Assembly (NCBI RefSeq): GCF_009857435.1
Contig: NZ_WWCK01000002.1
Span: 806,001-870,000, forward strand
Direction of reading: 5' to 3'
Length of the DNA stretch: 64,000 nucleotides
DNA from: Duganella rivi
GTDB lineage: Bacteria; Pseudomonadota; Gammaproteobacteria; Burkholderiales; Burkholderiaceae_D
Shown piece by piece: positions 25,067 through 32,689 of this stretch; positions within the stretch are counted from its first letter, which is position 1; each line of letters opens with the position of its first letter. The position numbers were made by a program, and so were the translations under genes. The notes under the pieces are model-generated. The model ran no database searches and had not been told where the DNA came from. It saw nothing but the letters and a program-made list of their open reading frames with translations.

Positions 25067-25161
25067 GCGGCACCAACCCAACCCGCACACCGCTGCGGCC
25101 AGGGTCTGACCCCGTACGGGGTCAGACCCTTTTGTTTGGGGTACTAAGAGCAGCAAACCTG
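25067..25161. repeat. Palindromic repeat element, copy 1 (95-base composite)
   Basis: The core 25102-25129 is a perfect 28-bp palindrome of GGGTCTGACCCCGT and its complement, extended to 30 bases by A/T at either end and followed by TTTTG. About 35 bases on each side match copy 2 (35718-35812) in reverse orientation. It sits between convergent genes (LysR and a receiver protein), consistent with a bidirectional terminator. Confidence 0.9.
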
Positions 25162-25202
25162 TTTGGTTCCCACGGTAATTGAGACTGTGTACCCCGGCTT
25201 GG

Positions 25203-25607
25203 CTACTTGCCAAATGCCTCAAACGCTTCCAGCAGGATTTTGGCGCGGAAGGGTTTGAGGATGACGCGGTTGACTTGGCGTTCGCGCAGTTCGCGCATGA
25301 GGTCTGCGGTGGCCTGGTCGACCATCACGGCGATGGGGATGGTGGCCGGGCTGGCGGACAGGCCGTTGCGGACTTTGTCCAGTAGCGCGAGGTTGTAGTG
25401 GCCGTCGCCGTCCGCGCCGCAGTCGATGGAAATTACTGCGCCTTGATAAGCGCGTTCGCGTAGCATGCGTTCGGCCGCTTGCACGGTGGCTGCTTCGTGC
25501 ACTGTCCCCATGCCCAGCGAGCGCGCCGTCAGCGAGACGGTTTTGCGCAGCAGGTTTTGTTCTTCCACCAGCAGCATGTTGAGGTTACGCGCCGTAGCTT
25601 CAGCCAT
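25203..25607 (-). CDS. Single-domain response-regulator receiver protein
   Basis: A 134-residue stand-alone receiver domain. MLLVEEQNLLRK corresponds to the first strand and acidic pocket (Glu-Glu instead of the usual Asp-Asp), GAVISIDCGADGDG carries the candidate phospho-acceptor Asp, and RVILKPF holds the conserved Lys. No output domain follows. ATG 25607 is chosen over upstream codons; it overlaps the end of the GAF gene by eight bases, so the two are co-translated. The role is unknown; it may relay or titrate phosphate. Confidence 0.75.
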   Translation of the reverse strand: MAEATARNLNMLLVEEQNLLRKTVSLTARSLGMGTVHEAATVQAAERMLRERAYQGAVISIDCGADGDGHYNLALLDKVRNGLSASPATIPIAVMVDQATADLMRELRERQVNRVILKPFRAKILLEAFEAFGK

Positions 25608-26103
25608 GGGGCGCCTCCGCAGGCTTGGACAGTTCTTCAACGAGAAGGTCGCGCAGCGAGGTGAGGATCGCTAACTCCGTCACATCCAGATCGCGCGGCG
25701 TGTGGTCGATCAGGCATAGCGTGCCGATGACGTAACCGGACGGCATGGCCAGCGGGGCGCCGGCGTAGAAGATGACGTGCGGCGGCCCGGTCACCAGCGG
25801 GTTGTCGGCAAAGCGCTCGTCCTCGCGCGAGTTGGGAATGACGAAGATGTCCGGTTGCAGAATGGCGTGGCCGCAGAACGAGATATCGCGCCCGGCTTCG
25901 CACGCATCCAATCCCACGCGGGCCTTGAACCACTGGCGATTTTCATCGATGAGGGAGATGAGCGCGATCGGCACGTCGAATTCCTGCGCGGCGAATTGCA
26001 CCACTTTGTCGAGACGTTCTTCCGGCGGCGTGTCGAGGATCAGCATCTCGCGCAGGGCGGCGAGACGTTCGCGATCATTGTCCGGGATCGGCGCAACTAA
26101 CAT
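25600..26103 (-). CDS. GAF-domain protein
   Basis: A 167-residue protein consisting of one GAF domain, beginning IPDNDRERLAALREMLILDTPPEERLDKVV, with the common FDVPIALISLIDENRQWFKARVGLD and DISFCGHAIL...FVIPNSREDERFADNP motifs. This subtype is usually the sensory part of cyclic-di-GMP or kinase proteins, but here it stands alone. A GTG at 26172 could add 23 residues without family support. It forms a two-gene unit with the receiver gene and is divergent from the MarR-GNAT gene. Confidence 0.8.
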   Translation of the reverse strand: MLVAPIPDNDRERLAALREMLILDTPPEERLDKVVQFAAQEFDVPIALISLIDENRQWFKARVGLDACEAGRDISFCGHAILQPDIFVIPNSREDERFADNPLVTGPPHVIFYAGAPLAMPSGYVIGTLCLIDHTPRDLDVTELAILTSLRDLLVEELSKPAEAPHG

Positions 26104-26168
26104 GGCAAAGACGGCGCGATGGCCGCGTAGTCGTGTTGCGCTTACTTTAACAGTATCGGCTTCGCACG

Positions 26169-26182
26169 GCACATTTCTGTGC
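26169..26182. promoter_or_regulatory. Inverted repeat in divergent promoter region
   Basis: GCACA-TTTC-TGTGC forms a perfect 5-bp inverted repeat between the GAF gene and the MarR-GNAT gene, about 18 bases upstream of the latter's predicted -35. A MarR-type operator is possible but the arm is short. Confidence 0.3.
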
Positions 26183-26199
26183 GTGGCTGCGACACTTTG

Positions 26200-26228
26200 T
26201 TGACTCAGTCAGCAATATGTCGCACAAT
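26200..26228 (+). promoter_or_regulatory. Predicted promoter of the MarR-GNAT gene
   Basis: -35 TTGACT (26200-26205), 17-base spacer and -10 CACAAT (26223-26228); the gene starts 30 bases further at 26258. Confidence 0.5.
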
Positions 26229-26257
26229 CGTCGGCAGTTTGAAATGTCGGAGTCCTC

Positions 26258-27196
26258 ATGCCTGTCCCTGCGTTCACAGACCGCGTTGCGGCGGTTCGTT
26301 CCTTTAATCGCTTTTTCACGCGCCAGATCGGGGTGCTGCGCGAAGGCCTGCTGCACAGCGAATTCACGCTGACCGAGATGCGCGTGCTGTACGAGCTGGC
26401 GCATCACGGCGACCAGCCGTCGGCGGCGCTGTGCCGCGATCTGGGATTGGATCGCGGTTACCTGAGCCGCATCATCGCCAAGTTTGAAAGCGCGGGCCTG
26501 GTCAGCAAAGTGCCATCGGCTACCGACGGCCGTGCCAAGCTGCTGCACCTGACGGAGCAGGGCCGCGCTGTCTACGAGCCGCTGGATCGCCGCTCGCGCG
26601 AGGAGGTGGGCGATATGCTGTCGCGCTTTGGCGAGTCGGATCAACTGCGCATGCTGGACGCCATGCGCACCATACGCGATCTGCTTGATGCCGAAAGTGG
26701 CATGAAATACGCGCAGCCGTTTGTGTTGCGTGCTCACGGCCCCGGCGACATGGCCTGGATCACGCGCCGCCACGGCGAAATCTATACGACCCAGCAGGGC
26801 TGGGACAGCAGCTTCGAAACGCTGGTCGGCCAAATCTGCGCCGACTTTGAACGCGACTTCGATCCGAAACTGGAGCACTGTTGGATCGCCGAGATGAACG
26901 GCCAGCCGGTTGGTTCCATCGCGCTGGCGCGCAGCGGCGAAGAGGGCGTGGCGAAACTGCGGCTGCTGTTGGTCGAAGAGCAGGCGCGCGGCTACGGGCT
27001 CGGATCGCGACTGGTCGACGAGTGCCACCGCTTCGCCCGCGCCGCCGGCTACCGCAAGATGCGCTTGTGGACTACGGATCAGCAAAAGGAAGCACGCCAC
27101 ATCTATCAAAACAAGGGCTACGTGCTGGTGGCGGAAGAGCCGGCGCATGCCTTCGGCAAGGACATGGTCAACGAGACGTGGGAGATGGATCTCTGA
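26258..27196 (+). CDS. MarR regulator fused to GNAT acetyltransferase
   Basis: A 312-residue two-domain protein. Residues about 10-140 are a MarR-like winged helix (FTLTEMRVLYELAHHGDQPSAALCRDLGLDRGYLSRIIAKFESAGLV). Residues about 155-310 are a GNAT fold with the acetyl-CoA loop LLVEEQARGYGLGSRLVDECHRFA and IYQNKGYVLVAEEP. This fusion is recurrent in proteobacteria; substrate and DNA targets are not known. The SD TCGGAGTCCTC precedes the ATG. Confidence 0.9.
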   Translation: MPVPAFTDRVAAVRSFNRFFTRQIGVLREGLLHSEFTLTEMRVLYELAHHGDQPSAALCRDLGLDRGYLSRIIAKFESAGLVSKVPSATDGRAKLLHLTEQGRAVYEPLDRRSREEVGDMLSRFGESDQLRMLDAMRTIRDLLDAESGMKYAQPFVLRAHGPGDMAWITRRHGEIYTTQQGWDSSFETLVGQICADFERDFDPKLEHCWIAEMNGQPVGSIALARSGEEGVAKLRLLLVEEQARGYGLGSRLVDECHRFARAAGYRKMRLWTTDQQKEARHIYQNKGYVLVAEEPAHAFGKDMVNETWEMDL

Positions 27197-27278
27197 CGTG
27201 CATATAAGTAGCTGATTGCCCGCGCCTCCGCTCTCTGGCAGTATTCCCCAGTTAATGATTTTCTATCACGGGGATGGT

Positions 27279-29687
27279 ATGCAGAAAAACGGGGTGCTGG
27301 TGTGGTCGAAGCGGATATTGATAGCGGCGGTGGTGTTGCTGCTGCTGGCGATAGCCGCCGCGTGGCTGTATTTGCGCGGCAGCCTCGCGCAGCTGGAAGG
27401 CTCGCGCCAGGCGGCGGGTCTTGAAACCACGGCCAGCGTGGCGCGCGACGAACACGGCGTGCCGGTGATTAGTGGCGGCAGCCGCGCTGACGTGGCCTAC
27501 GCCACCGGCTTCGTGCACGCGCAGGAGCGCTTCTTCCAGATGGATTTGCTGCGCCGCGTGGCCGCTGGCGAGTTGTCCGAGCTGTTTGGAGAACGCGCGC
27601 TGCCGCTCGATAAATCGCATCGCTTGCATCGTTTCCGCGCCCGCGCCGAACTGGCGCTGAAAACCATGGCGCCGGCCGACCGCGCGCTGCTGGATCGCTA
27701 CGTGGCCGGCGTCAATGACGGCTTGAATGCGCTGAGCGCCAAGCCGTTTGAGTATGCGCTGGTTGGCTCGCCGCCGCGCGCATGGGGCCCGGCCGATACC
27801 ATGCTGGTAATCTGGGCTATGTACTTTGATCTCCAAGGCAGCCAGGAACCGCGTGAACTGGCGCGCGGCTGGTTCAAGGACAACGCCAGCGAAGAGCAGC
27901 GCGCCTTCCTCGCACCGGAATCGACGCCATGGGATGCGCCGCTGGATGCCAAGACCATCGCCGCCGCTGATGTGGTGATCCCGGCCGCGCCGCCTGCATG
28001 GTGGGGCAAGCCGAAGGCCGCCGACGCACCGGCGCCGGCCAAGGTAGCCGCCGCAGAATTCCTTAACACGGTAGGCAGCAACAACTGGGCGGTATCGGGC
28101 GGGCGCAGCGACACCGGCGCGGCCATCGTCGCCGACGATATGCACCTCGGGATTTCGCTGCCGACTATCTGGTATCGCGCCGCGTTGCAGTTCCCGGACG
28201 CGAAGGGCGGCCAGCGCCGCATGGTCGGCGTAACGCTGCCGGGCGCACCGCTGGTGGTGGTGGGCAGTAACGGCAAGGTGGCGTGGGGCTTCACCAACAG
28301 CTATGGCGACTACATGGACTTCATCGCGCTCGAAACGGATGCGTCCAAGCCGGGCCAGGTGCGCACGCAAGCCGGCTGGGAGACGCCGGTGGTGCATGAA
28401 GAAACCATCCTGGTGAAAGGCGCGCCAGCCGCCAAGCTGGCCGTGCGCGAAACCTCGCTCGGCCCGATCCGCGAGGCGCTGGGCCGCAGCTACGCGCTGC
28501 ACTGGACGGCGCACTTGCCGGGCGCCGTCAACTTCAATCTGGCCCGGATGGAATCGGCAGACACGCTCGATCAAGCGCTGGAAGTCGCCGCCACGCTGGG
28601 CGTACCGGCGCAGAACTTCATGGGCGGTGACGACAAGGGTAACATCGGCTGGACGATCGCCGGCCCGTTGCCGCGCCGCGCGCCGGCCGGCCTGGCGTCT
28701 ACCTATCCAATGAGCGCTGATGATGCAGCTGGCGTGTGGCAAGGCTGGCTGACGCCTGCTGAATATCCGAAAGTGGTGAATCCGGCGGATGGCCATCTGG
28801 CTACCGCCAACAGCCGCCAGCTGGCTGGCGCCAACGCTGCGCTGATCGGCGACGGCGGCTTCGACCTCGGCGCGCGTACGCACCAGGTGCGCGACGACTT
28901 GGCGGCGCTAGGCCCGAAAACGGATGTGAAGAAGGTCTATGCGATTGGCCTCGATGACCGCGCGGTGTTCCTCAGCGCGTGGCACGAGCGCGCCGTGCTT
29001 GCGCTGGACGCCAAGGCCGTCGCCGGCAATGCGCAACGCGCCGAGGCGCTCAAGCTGTTGAAGGATGGCTGGACTGGCAAGGCTAGCGTGGACTCGGTCG
29101 GCTATCGCATCACGCGTGGCTTTATGTATGCGGTGTACGACATCATGTACGAAAGCGCCAACGTGGAACTGGCGAAGATCGATCCGAAAGCCAGCATGGC
29201 GTCGGTGAGTTCGCGCTGGCCGGTGGTGCTGGCGCGACTGCTGGATCAGCAACCAGCTGCTTGGCTGCCGTCGCAATACGCCGATTGGCAAGCCTTGCAA
29301 GTAGCCGCAATCGACCGCGTGATCAAGGATCTGACCAAGGACGGCCAGCCGCTGTCCGCCGCCACCTGGGGCCAGCGTAATACGGCGGCCAGCGCGCACC
29401 CGATGGCGTCGGCGATTCCGCTGCTGGGCAAGTACCTGAAGGTCGCGCCGGACATGCTGCCAGGCGATCAGCACATGCCGCGCGTATCCGGCCCGACTTT
29501 CGGCCAGTCCGAGCGTCTGACCGTATCGCCGGGCCACGAGGAGCAGGGCATCTTCAACATGCCGGCAGGGCAGAGCGGCCATCCGCTGTCGCCTTACTTC
29601 CTCGATGGCCGCATGGATTGGCTTACCGGGCGGGAGTCGCCGCTGCTGCCGGGGCCTGCGCAGCATACGCTGACGTTTGTGAAGTAA
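27279..29687 (+). CDS. Penicillin acylase family N-terminal nucleophile hydrolase
   Basis: An 802-residue Ntn-hydrolase precursor. An N-terminal hydrophobic segment (residues about 12-30) is a signal anchor. The alpha chain includes DEHGVPVISGG and ATGFVHAQERFFQMDLLRR. Autoprocessing would occur at Gly266/Ser267 in NTVGSNNWAVSGG, making Ser267 the nucleophile, and the Asn of GFTNSYGD belongs to the oxyanion region. The family cleaves amides such as acyl-homoserine lactones or beta-lactam side chains; the substrate here is unknown. ATG 27279 has GGGGA just upstream. Its last 65 bases overlap the convergent acyltransferase gene. Confidence 0.9.
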   Translation: MQKNGVLVWSKRILIAAVVLLLLAIAAAWLYLRGSLAQLEGSRQAAGLETTASVARDEHGVPVISGGSRADVAYATGFVHAQERFFQMDLLRRVAAGELSELFGERALPLDKSHRLHRFRARAELALKTMAPADRALLDRYVAGVNDGLNALSAKPFEYALVGSPPRAWGPADTMLVIWAMYFDLQGSQEPRELARGWFKDNASEEQRAFLAPESTPWDAPLDAKTIAAADVVIPAAPPAWWGKPKAADAPAPAKVAAAEFLNTVGSNNWAVSGGRSDTGAAIVADDMHLGISLPTIWYRAALQFPDAKGGQRRMVGVTLPGAPLVVVGSNGKVAWGFTNSYGDYMDFIALETDASKPGQVRTQAGWETPVVHEETILVKGAPAAKLAVRETSLGPIREALGRSYALHWTAHLPGAVNFNLARMESADTLDQALEVAATLGVPAQNFMGGDDKGNIGWTIAGPLPRRAPAGLASTYPMSADDAAGVWQGWLTPAEYPKVVNPADGHLATANSRQLAGANAALIGDGGFDLGARTHQVRDDLAALGPKTDVKKVYAIGLDDRAVFLSAWHERAVLALDAKAVAGNAQRAEALKLLKDGWTGKASVDSVGYRITRGFMYAVYDIMYESANVELAKIDPKASMASVSSRWPVVLARLLDQQPAAWLPSQYADWQALQVAAIDRVIKDLTKDGQPLSAATWGQRNTAASAHPMASAIPLLGKYLKVAPDMLPGDQHMPRVSGPTFGQSERLTVSPGHEEQGIFNMPAGQSGHPLSPYFLDGRMDWLTGRESPLLPGPAQHTLTFVK

Positions 29688-30831
29688 TCCGGCCCAGTCC
29701 AAACAGTGGGCGCAACACGGCGATGCGGCGCACCACTTCAAACACGCCGAAACTGATGGCGAAGGTCAGCACGATCAGGAACACGCCTTCTATGGCCGGC
29801 GCCAGTTTGATGGGCTTCATCCAGTGCGCCATGCTGACGATCAGCGTCTGGTGCAGGATGTAGACCGGGAACACTGCTTCGGTCAGGTAGCGGCGCTTGG
29901 CGCTATCGAAGTTCAGGTGGCGGTGGCCGAAGCCGCAAACGGTCAGGATCGGCGCCCATTGGCACAGGCAATAGATGGAGCGGAAGACCGGCTTCCATTG
30001 CTGTACTTCCGGCGTGTTGGCCAGCGCTTCGGGGATCGACCAGTAGCAGACGACCAGCGCCCAGCTGCTTAGCCACAGCGTCAGGCTAGTCCAGCGCAGC
30101 GCTTCCACCTTGGTCCAGAACTGCGCTTGCATCGCCAGCAATGCGCCAAGTGCGAACAGGAAGAAGTAATGTGCATGGTTGTACCAGTCATCGGTTAGCG
30201 CATGCGTGGTTGGGAAGCGATCGACCAGTGCGAAGCGTGCGGCGGCCAGCACTAGTACCGGCAGCACGATGATGCGCCAGCCGCTCAGCAAACGGCCCAG
30301 CGCATTCGAGACCGCATCGAAGCGCGCGCCCAGCAGCCACACGATCAAGCCGGCTGCCATGGTGTAGGCCCACAGGTAGGCCACGAACCACAGGTGATTC
30401 CAGGTCGGCATGTCGAGACAATCGGTGCCGCGGCAGAAGCCTTTGTAGCTGGTGACGTACAGCTGCATGAATTCCTGGTAGCCGCCTTGGTAGGCTACTT
30501 TTTCCACCACTTCAAAATACGCTTGCGGCGGCACGATCACGAACATGCCGAAAATTAGCGGCACCAGCAGCCGCCAGCTGCGCTGTTTGAGTAGCGCGCC
30601 GAGGCGGAATTTCTTCAGCATGAAGGCGGTGGCGACGCCGGAGATCATGAACAGCAGGCCGAGACGCCACGGCGAGGACAGGATCATCAGCGGTTCGATG
30701 GCGTCGCTGGCGTGCGGGCTTTTTACGTGCCAGTCCCACGTTACGTAGTACATGCCGGTATGGTAGAGGATCAGCACGAAGAACGCGAAGATGCGTATCC
30801 AGTCGAAGTAGTAGAGGCGGTTGTTGTTCAT
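29623..30831 (-). CDS. Acyltransferase-3 family membrane protein
   Basis: A 402-residue integral membrane protein with about ten hydrophobic segments. It begins YYFDWIRIFAFFVLILYHTGMYY and contains WRLGLLFMISGVATAFML, WHLWFVAYL-like NHLWFVAYLWAY and FPVYILHQTLIV, the pattern of OpgC/acyltransferase-3 enzymes that transfer acyl groups to extracytoplasmic sugars or peptides. The C-terminal Ala-rich tail lies in the segment overlapping the penicillin acylase gene. The substrate is unknown. Confidence 0.87.
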   Translation of the reverse strand: MNNNRLYYFDWIRIFAFFVLILYHTGMYYVTWDWHVKSPHASDAIEPLMILSSPWRLGLLFMISGVATAFMLKKFRLGALLKQRSWRLLVPLIFGMFVIVPPQAYFEVVEKVAYQGGYQEFMQLYVTSYKGFCRGTDCLDMPTWNHLWFVAYLWAYTMAAGLIVWLLGARFDAVSNALGRLLSGWRIIVLPVLVLAAARFALVDRFPTTHALTDDWYNHAHYFFLFALGALLAMQAQFWTKVEALRWTSLTLWLSSWALVVCYWSIPEALANTPEVQQWKPVFRSIYCLCQWAPILTVCGFGHRHLNFDSAKRRYLTEAVFPVYILHQTLIVSMAHWMKPIKLAPAIEGVFLIVLTFAISFGVFEVVRRIAVLRPLFGLGRITSQTSAYAAQAPAAAATPAR

Positions 30832-30925
30832 TCCTGGCTCCTTGATAATGAAGCCAGATTAACGATGGCCTCCACGCGCGTCTATCGCCGTGGGGCGAAA
30901 TGGGCGCGGCGTGGGGCGAGCCGGA

Positions 30926-31642
30926 TTAGTTGGAGGCGAGCCGGGTTTCGATCTCGGCGCGGAACTGGCGGCTTAGCGGGACGCGGGCGCCGTTGTGGAG
31001 GATGATTTCGCCGTCGCCTTTATCGAGGTTGGCGATGCTGGAGATCCAGCTTAGCTGGATGGCGGCGCGGCGGTGGCAGCGGATGAAGCGCGGGCCGAGT
31101 TTTTCCAGCAGGCCGGCCAGTGTTTGGCGCATCAGCGGTTCGCCGTCTGCGGTGTGCAGGATGACGTAGTTGTCGGCGGTTTCAATCCACTGGATTTGGT
31201 CGACTTTGACGATGCGGGTGCCGCTGCGTTCGGGGACGAGCAGTTGGGTGACGGCGGGCAGTGGCGCCTCGCTGGCGGGGCGCTGCTGGGCGAGGCGGTC
31301 GCGCACGCGGTGCAGGGCGCGTTGCAGGCGCGGCTGGTCGTAGGGTTTGAGCAGGTAGTCGATGGCGTTGGCGTCGAAAGCGCGGATCGCGTATTCGTCG
31401 TAGGCGGTGACGAAGACCACCAGCGGGGCTGGCGTCGGCAGCGAGGCGGCGACATCGAGGCCGGTGATTTCGGGCATCTGGATGTCGAGCAGGAGCAGGT
31501 CGGGTGCGAAGGCGGGCAGGCGTTCGAGGGCTTCCACGCCATCGCGGGCTTCTTCGATGGCGGTGATGCCGGGCTCGGAGGTCAGCATGCGGCGCAGTTT
31601 GTCGCGCGCCGGGCGCTCGTCGTCGACGATCAGGATGCGCAT
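30926..31642 (-). CDS. LytTR-family response regulator
   Basis: A 238-residue response regulator. The receiver domain has Asp7/Asp8 (VDDERPARD), phospho-acceptor Asp53 (LLLLDIQMPE) and LLKPYD. The LytTR DNA-binding domain covers about residues 135-235 (IVKVDQIQWIETADNYVILH, FIRCHRRAAIQLSWI, PLSRQFR). It overlaps the kinase gene by 13 bases, forming an AlgR/AlgZ-like pair. Targets are not evident from the neighbourhood. Confidence 0.93.
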   Translation of the reverse strand: MRILIVDDERPARDKLRRMLTSEPGITAIEEARDGVEALERLPAFAPDLLLLDIQMPEITGLDVAASLPTPAPLVVFVTAYDEYAIRAFDANAIDYLLKPYDQPRLQRALHRVRDRLAQQRPASEAPLPAVTQLLVPERSGTRIVKVDQIQWIETADNYVILHTADGEPLMRQTLAGLLEKLGPRFIRCHRRAAIQLSWISSIANLDKGDGEIILHNGARVPLSRQFRAEIETRLASN

Positions 31643-32688
31643 GGCAGCCTCACTTCCGCGCGCACGCCAGCCGGCGAGAGTTGAATCAGATCGAATGCGG
31701 CGCGCTCGCCGTACAGCGCCGCCAGCCGCTCGCGCAAATTGCGCACGCCGATGCCGCTGCCCGTGCCATCGCCTTGCAGCGTGCCGCTGTCATCCTCTAT
31801 GCGCAGCAGCAGCGTGTCTTGCTGGCGCTGGGCGGAGATGCTGATGGCGGTTAGCTGGCGGCGCTTTTCGACGGTGTGCTTGAATACATTCTCCAGCAAG
31901 GGCTGCATGCTCATCACCGGCACCTCAATGCCGAGCAGCGACTCGTCGATATCCCAGGCGATGCTGACGCGGTCAGCAAAGCGCTCGCTCATCAAGGCCG
32001 CGTAGCCGCGCAAGATGCGTAGCTCGGTCTCCAGCGGCACCAGGTGGCGCTCGCCCACATCCAGCGTGGCGCGCAGCACGTCCGATAACTGCACCAGCAT
32101 GGCGTCGGCCCGCTGTACGTCGCTGTACATCAGCGACGATATCGTGTTCAAGGCATTGAATAGGAAGTGCGGCTGCATTTGCTGGCTCAATCGTAGCAGC
32201 TGCGCTTCCCGCAGCGAGGCATTGGCGCGCGCCACCCGCAGCTTCTCTTCCAGCATTGCGTGGAACGACAGCACGCCGAATACGATGCCGGTGAAGGTGG
32301 TGAAGAACACCGTGATCTTCACATCTTCATACAAGAAGGTTTGTGCCCATGGCGTGTGCGTGTAGATCTCGCCGTTCATGGCATAGATCGCGTGGCGTAT
32401 CCCAAACGCGATAGGCGTGAACAGGATCCAGTACATTGGCAGAAACACCAACTGCCGCGCAAACCAGCGCACCGGCGACGATATCAGCCCGTCGTACTTG
32501 CGTGTCAGGTGGCGCTGAACCATCAGCAGCACGGTGCAGGTGAAGGCCGACGAGGTCTCCCACAGGATAGGCTTCCAGTATTCATGGCCGCCGTCGCGCG
32601 CATACTCCTGCAATGCGGTGGACACCATCAGCACCCAAAACAGGAGCCATGCGACGATCAACAGGAAGCGGGTCTGGGAGCGTAGCAT
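31630..32688 (-). CDS. Sensor histidine kinase, LytS/AlgZ type
   Basis: A 352-residue membrane kinase. Four hydrophobic segments lie within residues about 8-140, followed by a short coiled linker and a His_kinase domain with phospho-acceptor His174 in QQMQPHFLFNALNT. The ATPase part has MQPLLENVFKH (N-box) and GSGIGVRNLRERLAALYG (G-box). It is paired with the LytTR regulator and lies one base from the antiporter gene downstream of it on the + map, all on the minus strand. Confidence 0.93.
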   Translation of the reverse strand: MLRSQTRFLLIVAWLLFWVLMVSTALQEYARDGGHEYWKPILWETSSAFTCTVLLMVQRHLTRKYDGLISSPVRWFARQLVFLPMYWILFTPIAFGIRHAIYAMNGEIYTHTPWAQTFLYEDVKITVFFTTFTGIVFGVLSFHAMLEEKLRVARANASLREAQLLRLSQQMQPHFLFNALNTISSLMYSDVQRADAMLVQLSDVLRATLDVGERHLVPLETELRILRGYAALMSERFADRVSIAWDIDESLLGIEVPVMSMQPLLENVFKHTVEKRRQLTAISISAQRQQDTLLLRIEDDSGTLQGDGTGSGIGVRNLRERLAALYGERAAFDLIQLSPAGVRAEVRLPCAS

Positions 32689-32689
32689 C

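Noticed and set aside
27279..29687. Penicillin resistance or quorum-quenching function for the acylase
   Set aside because: The Ntn-hydrolase fold is clear, but substrate cannot be read from sequence and no luxI/luxR or beta-lactam genes are nearby.
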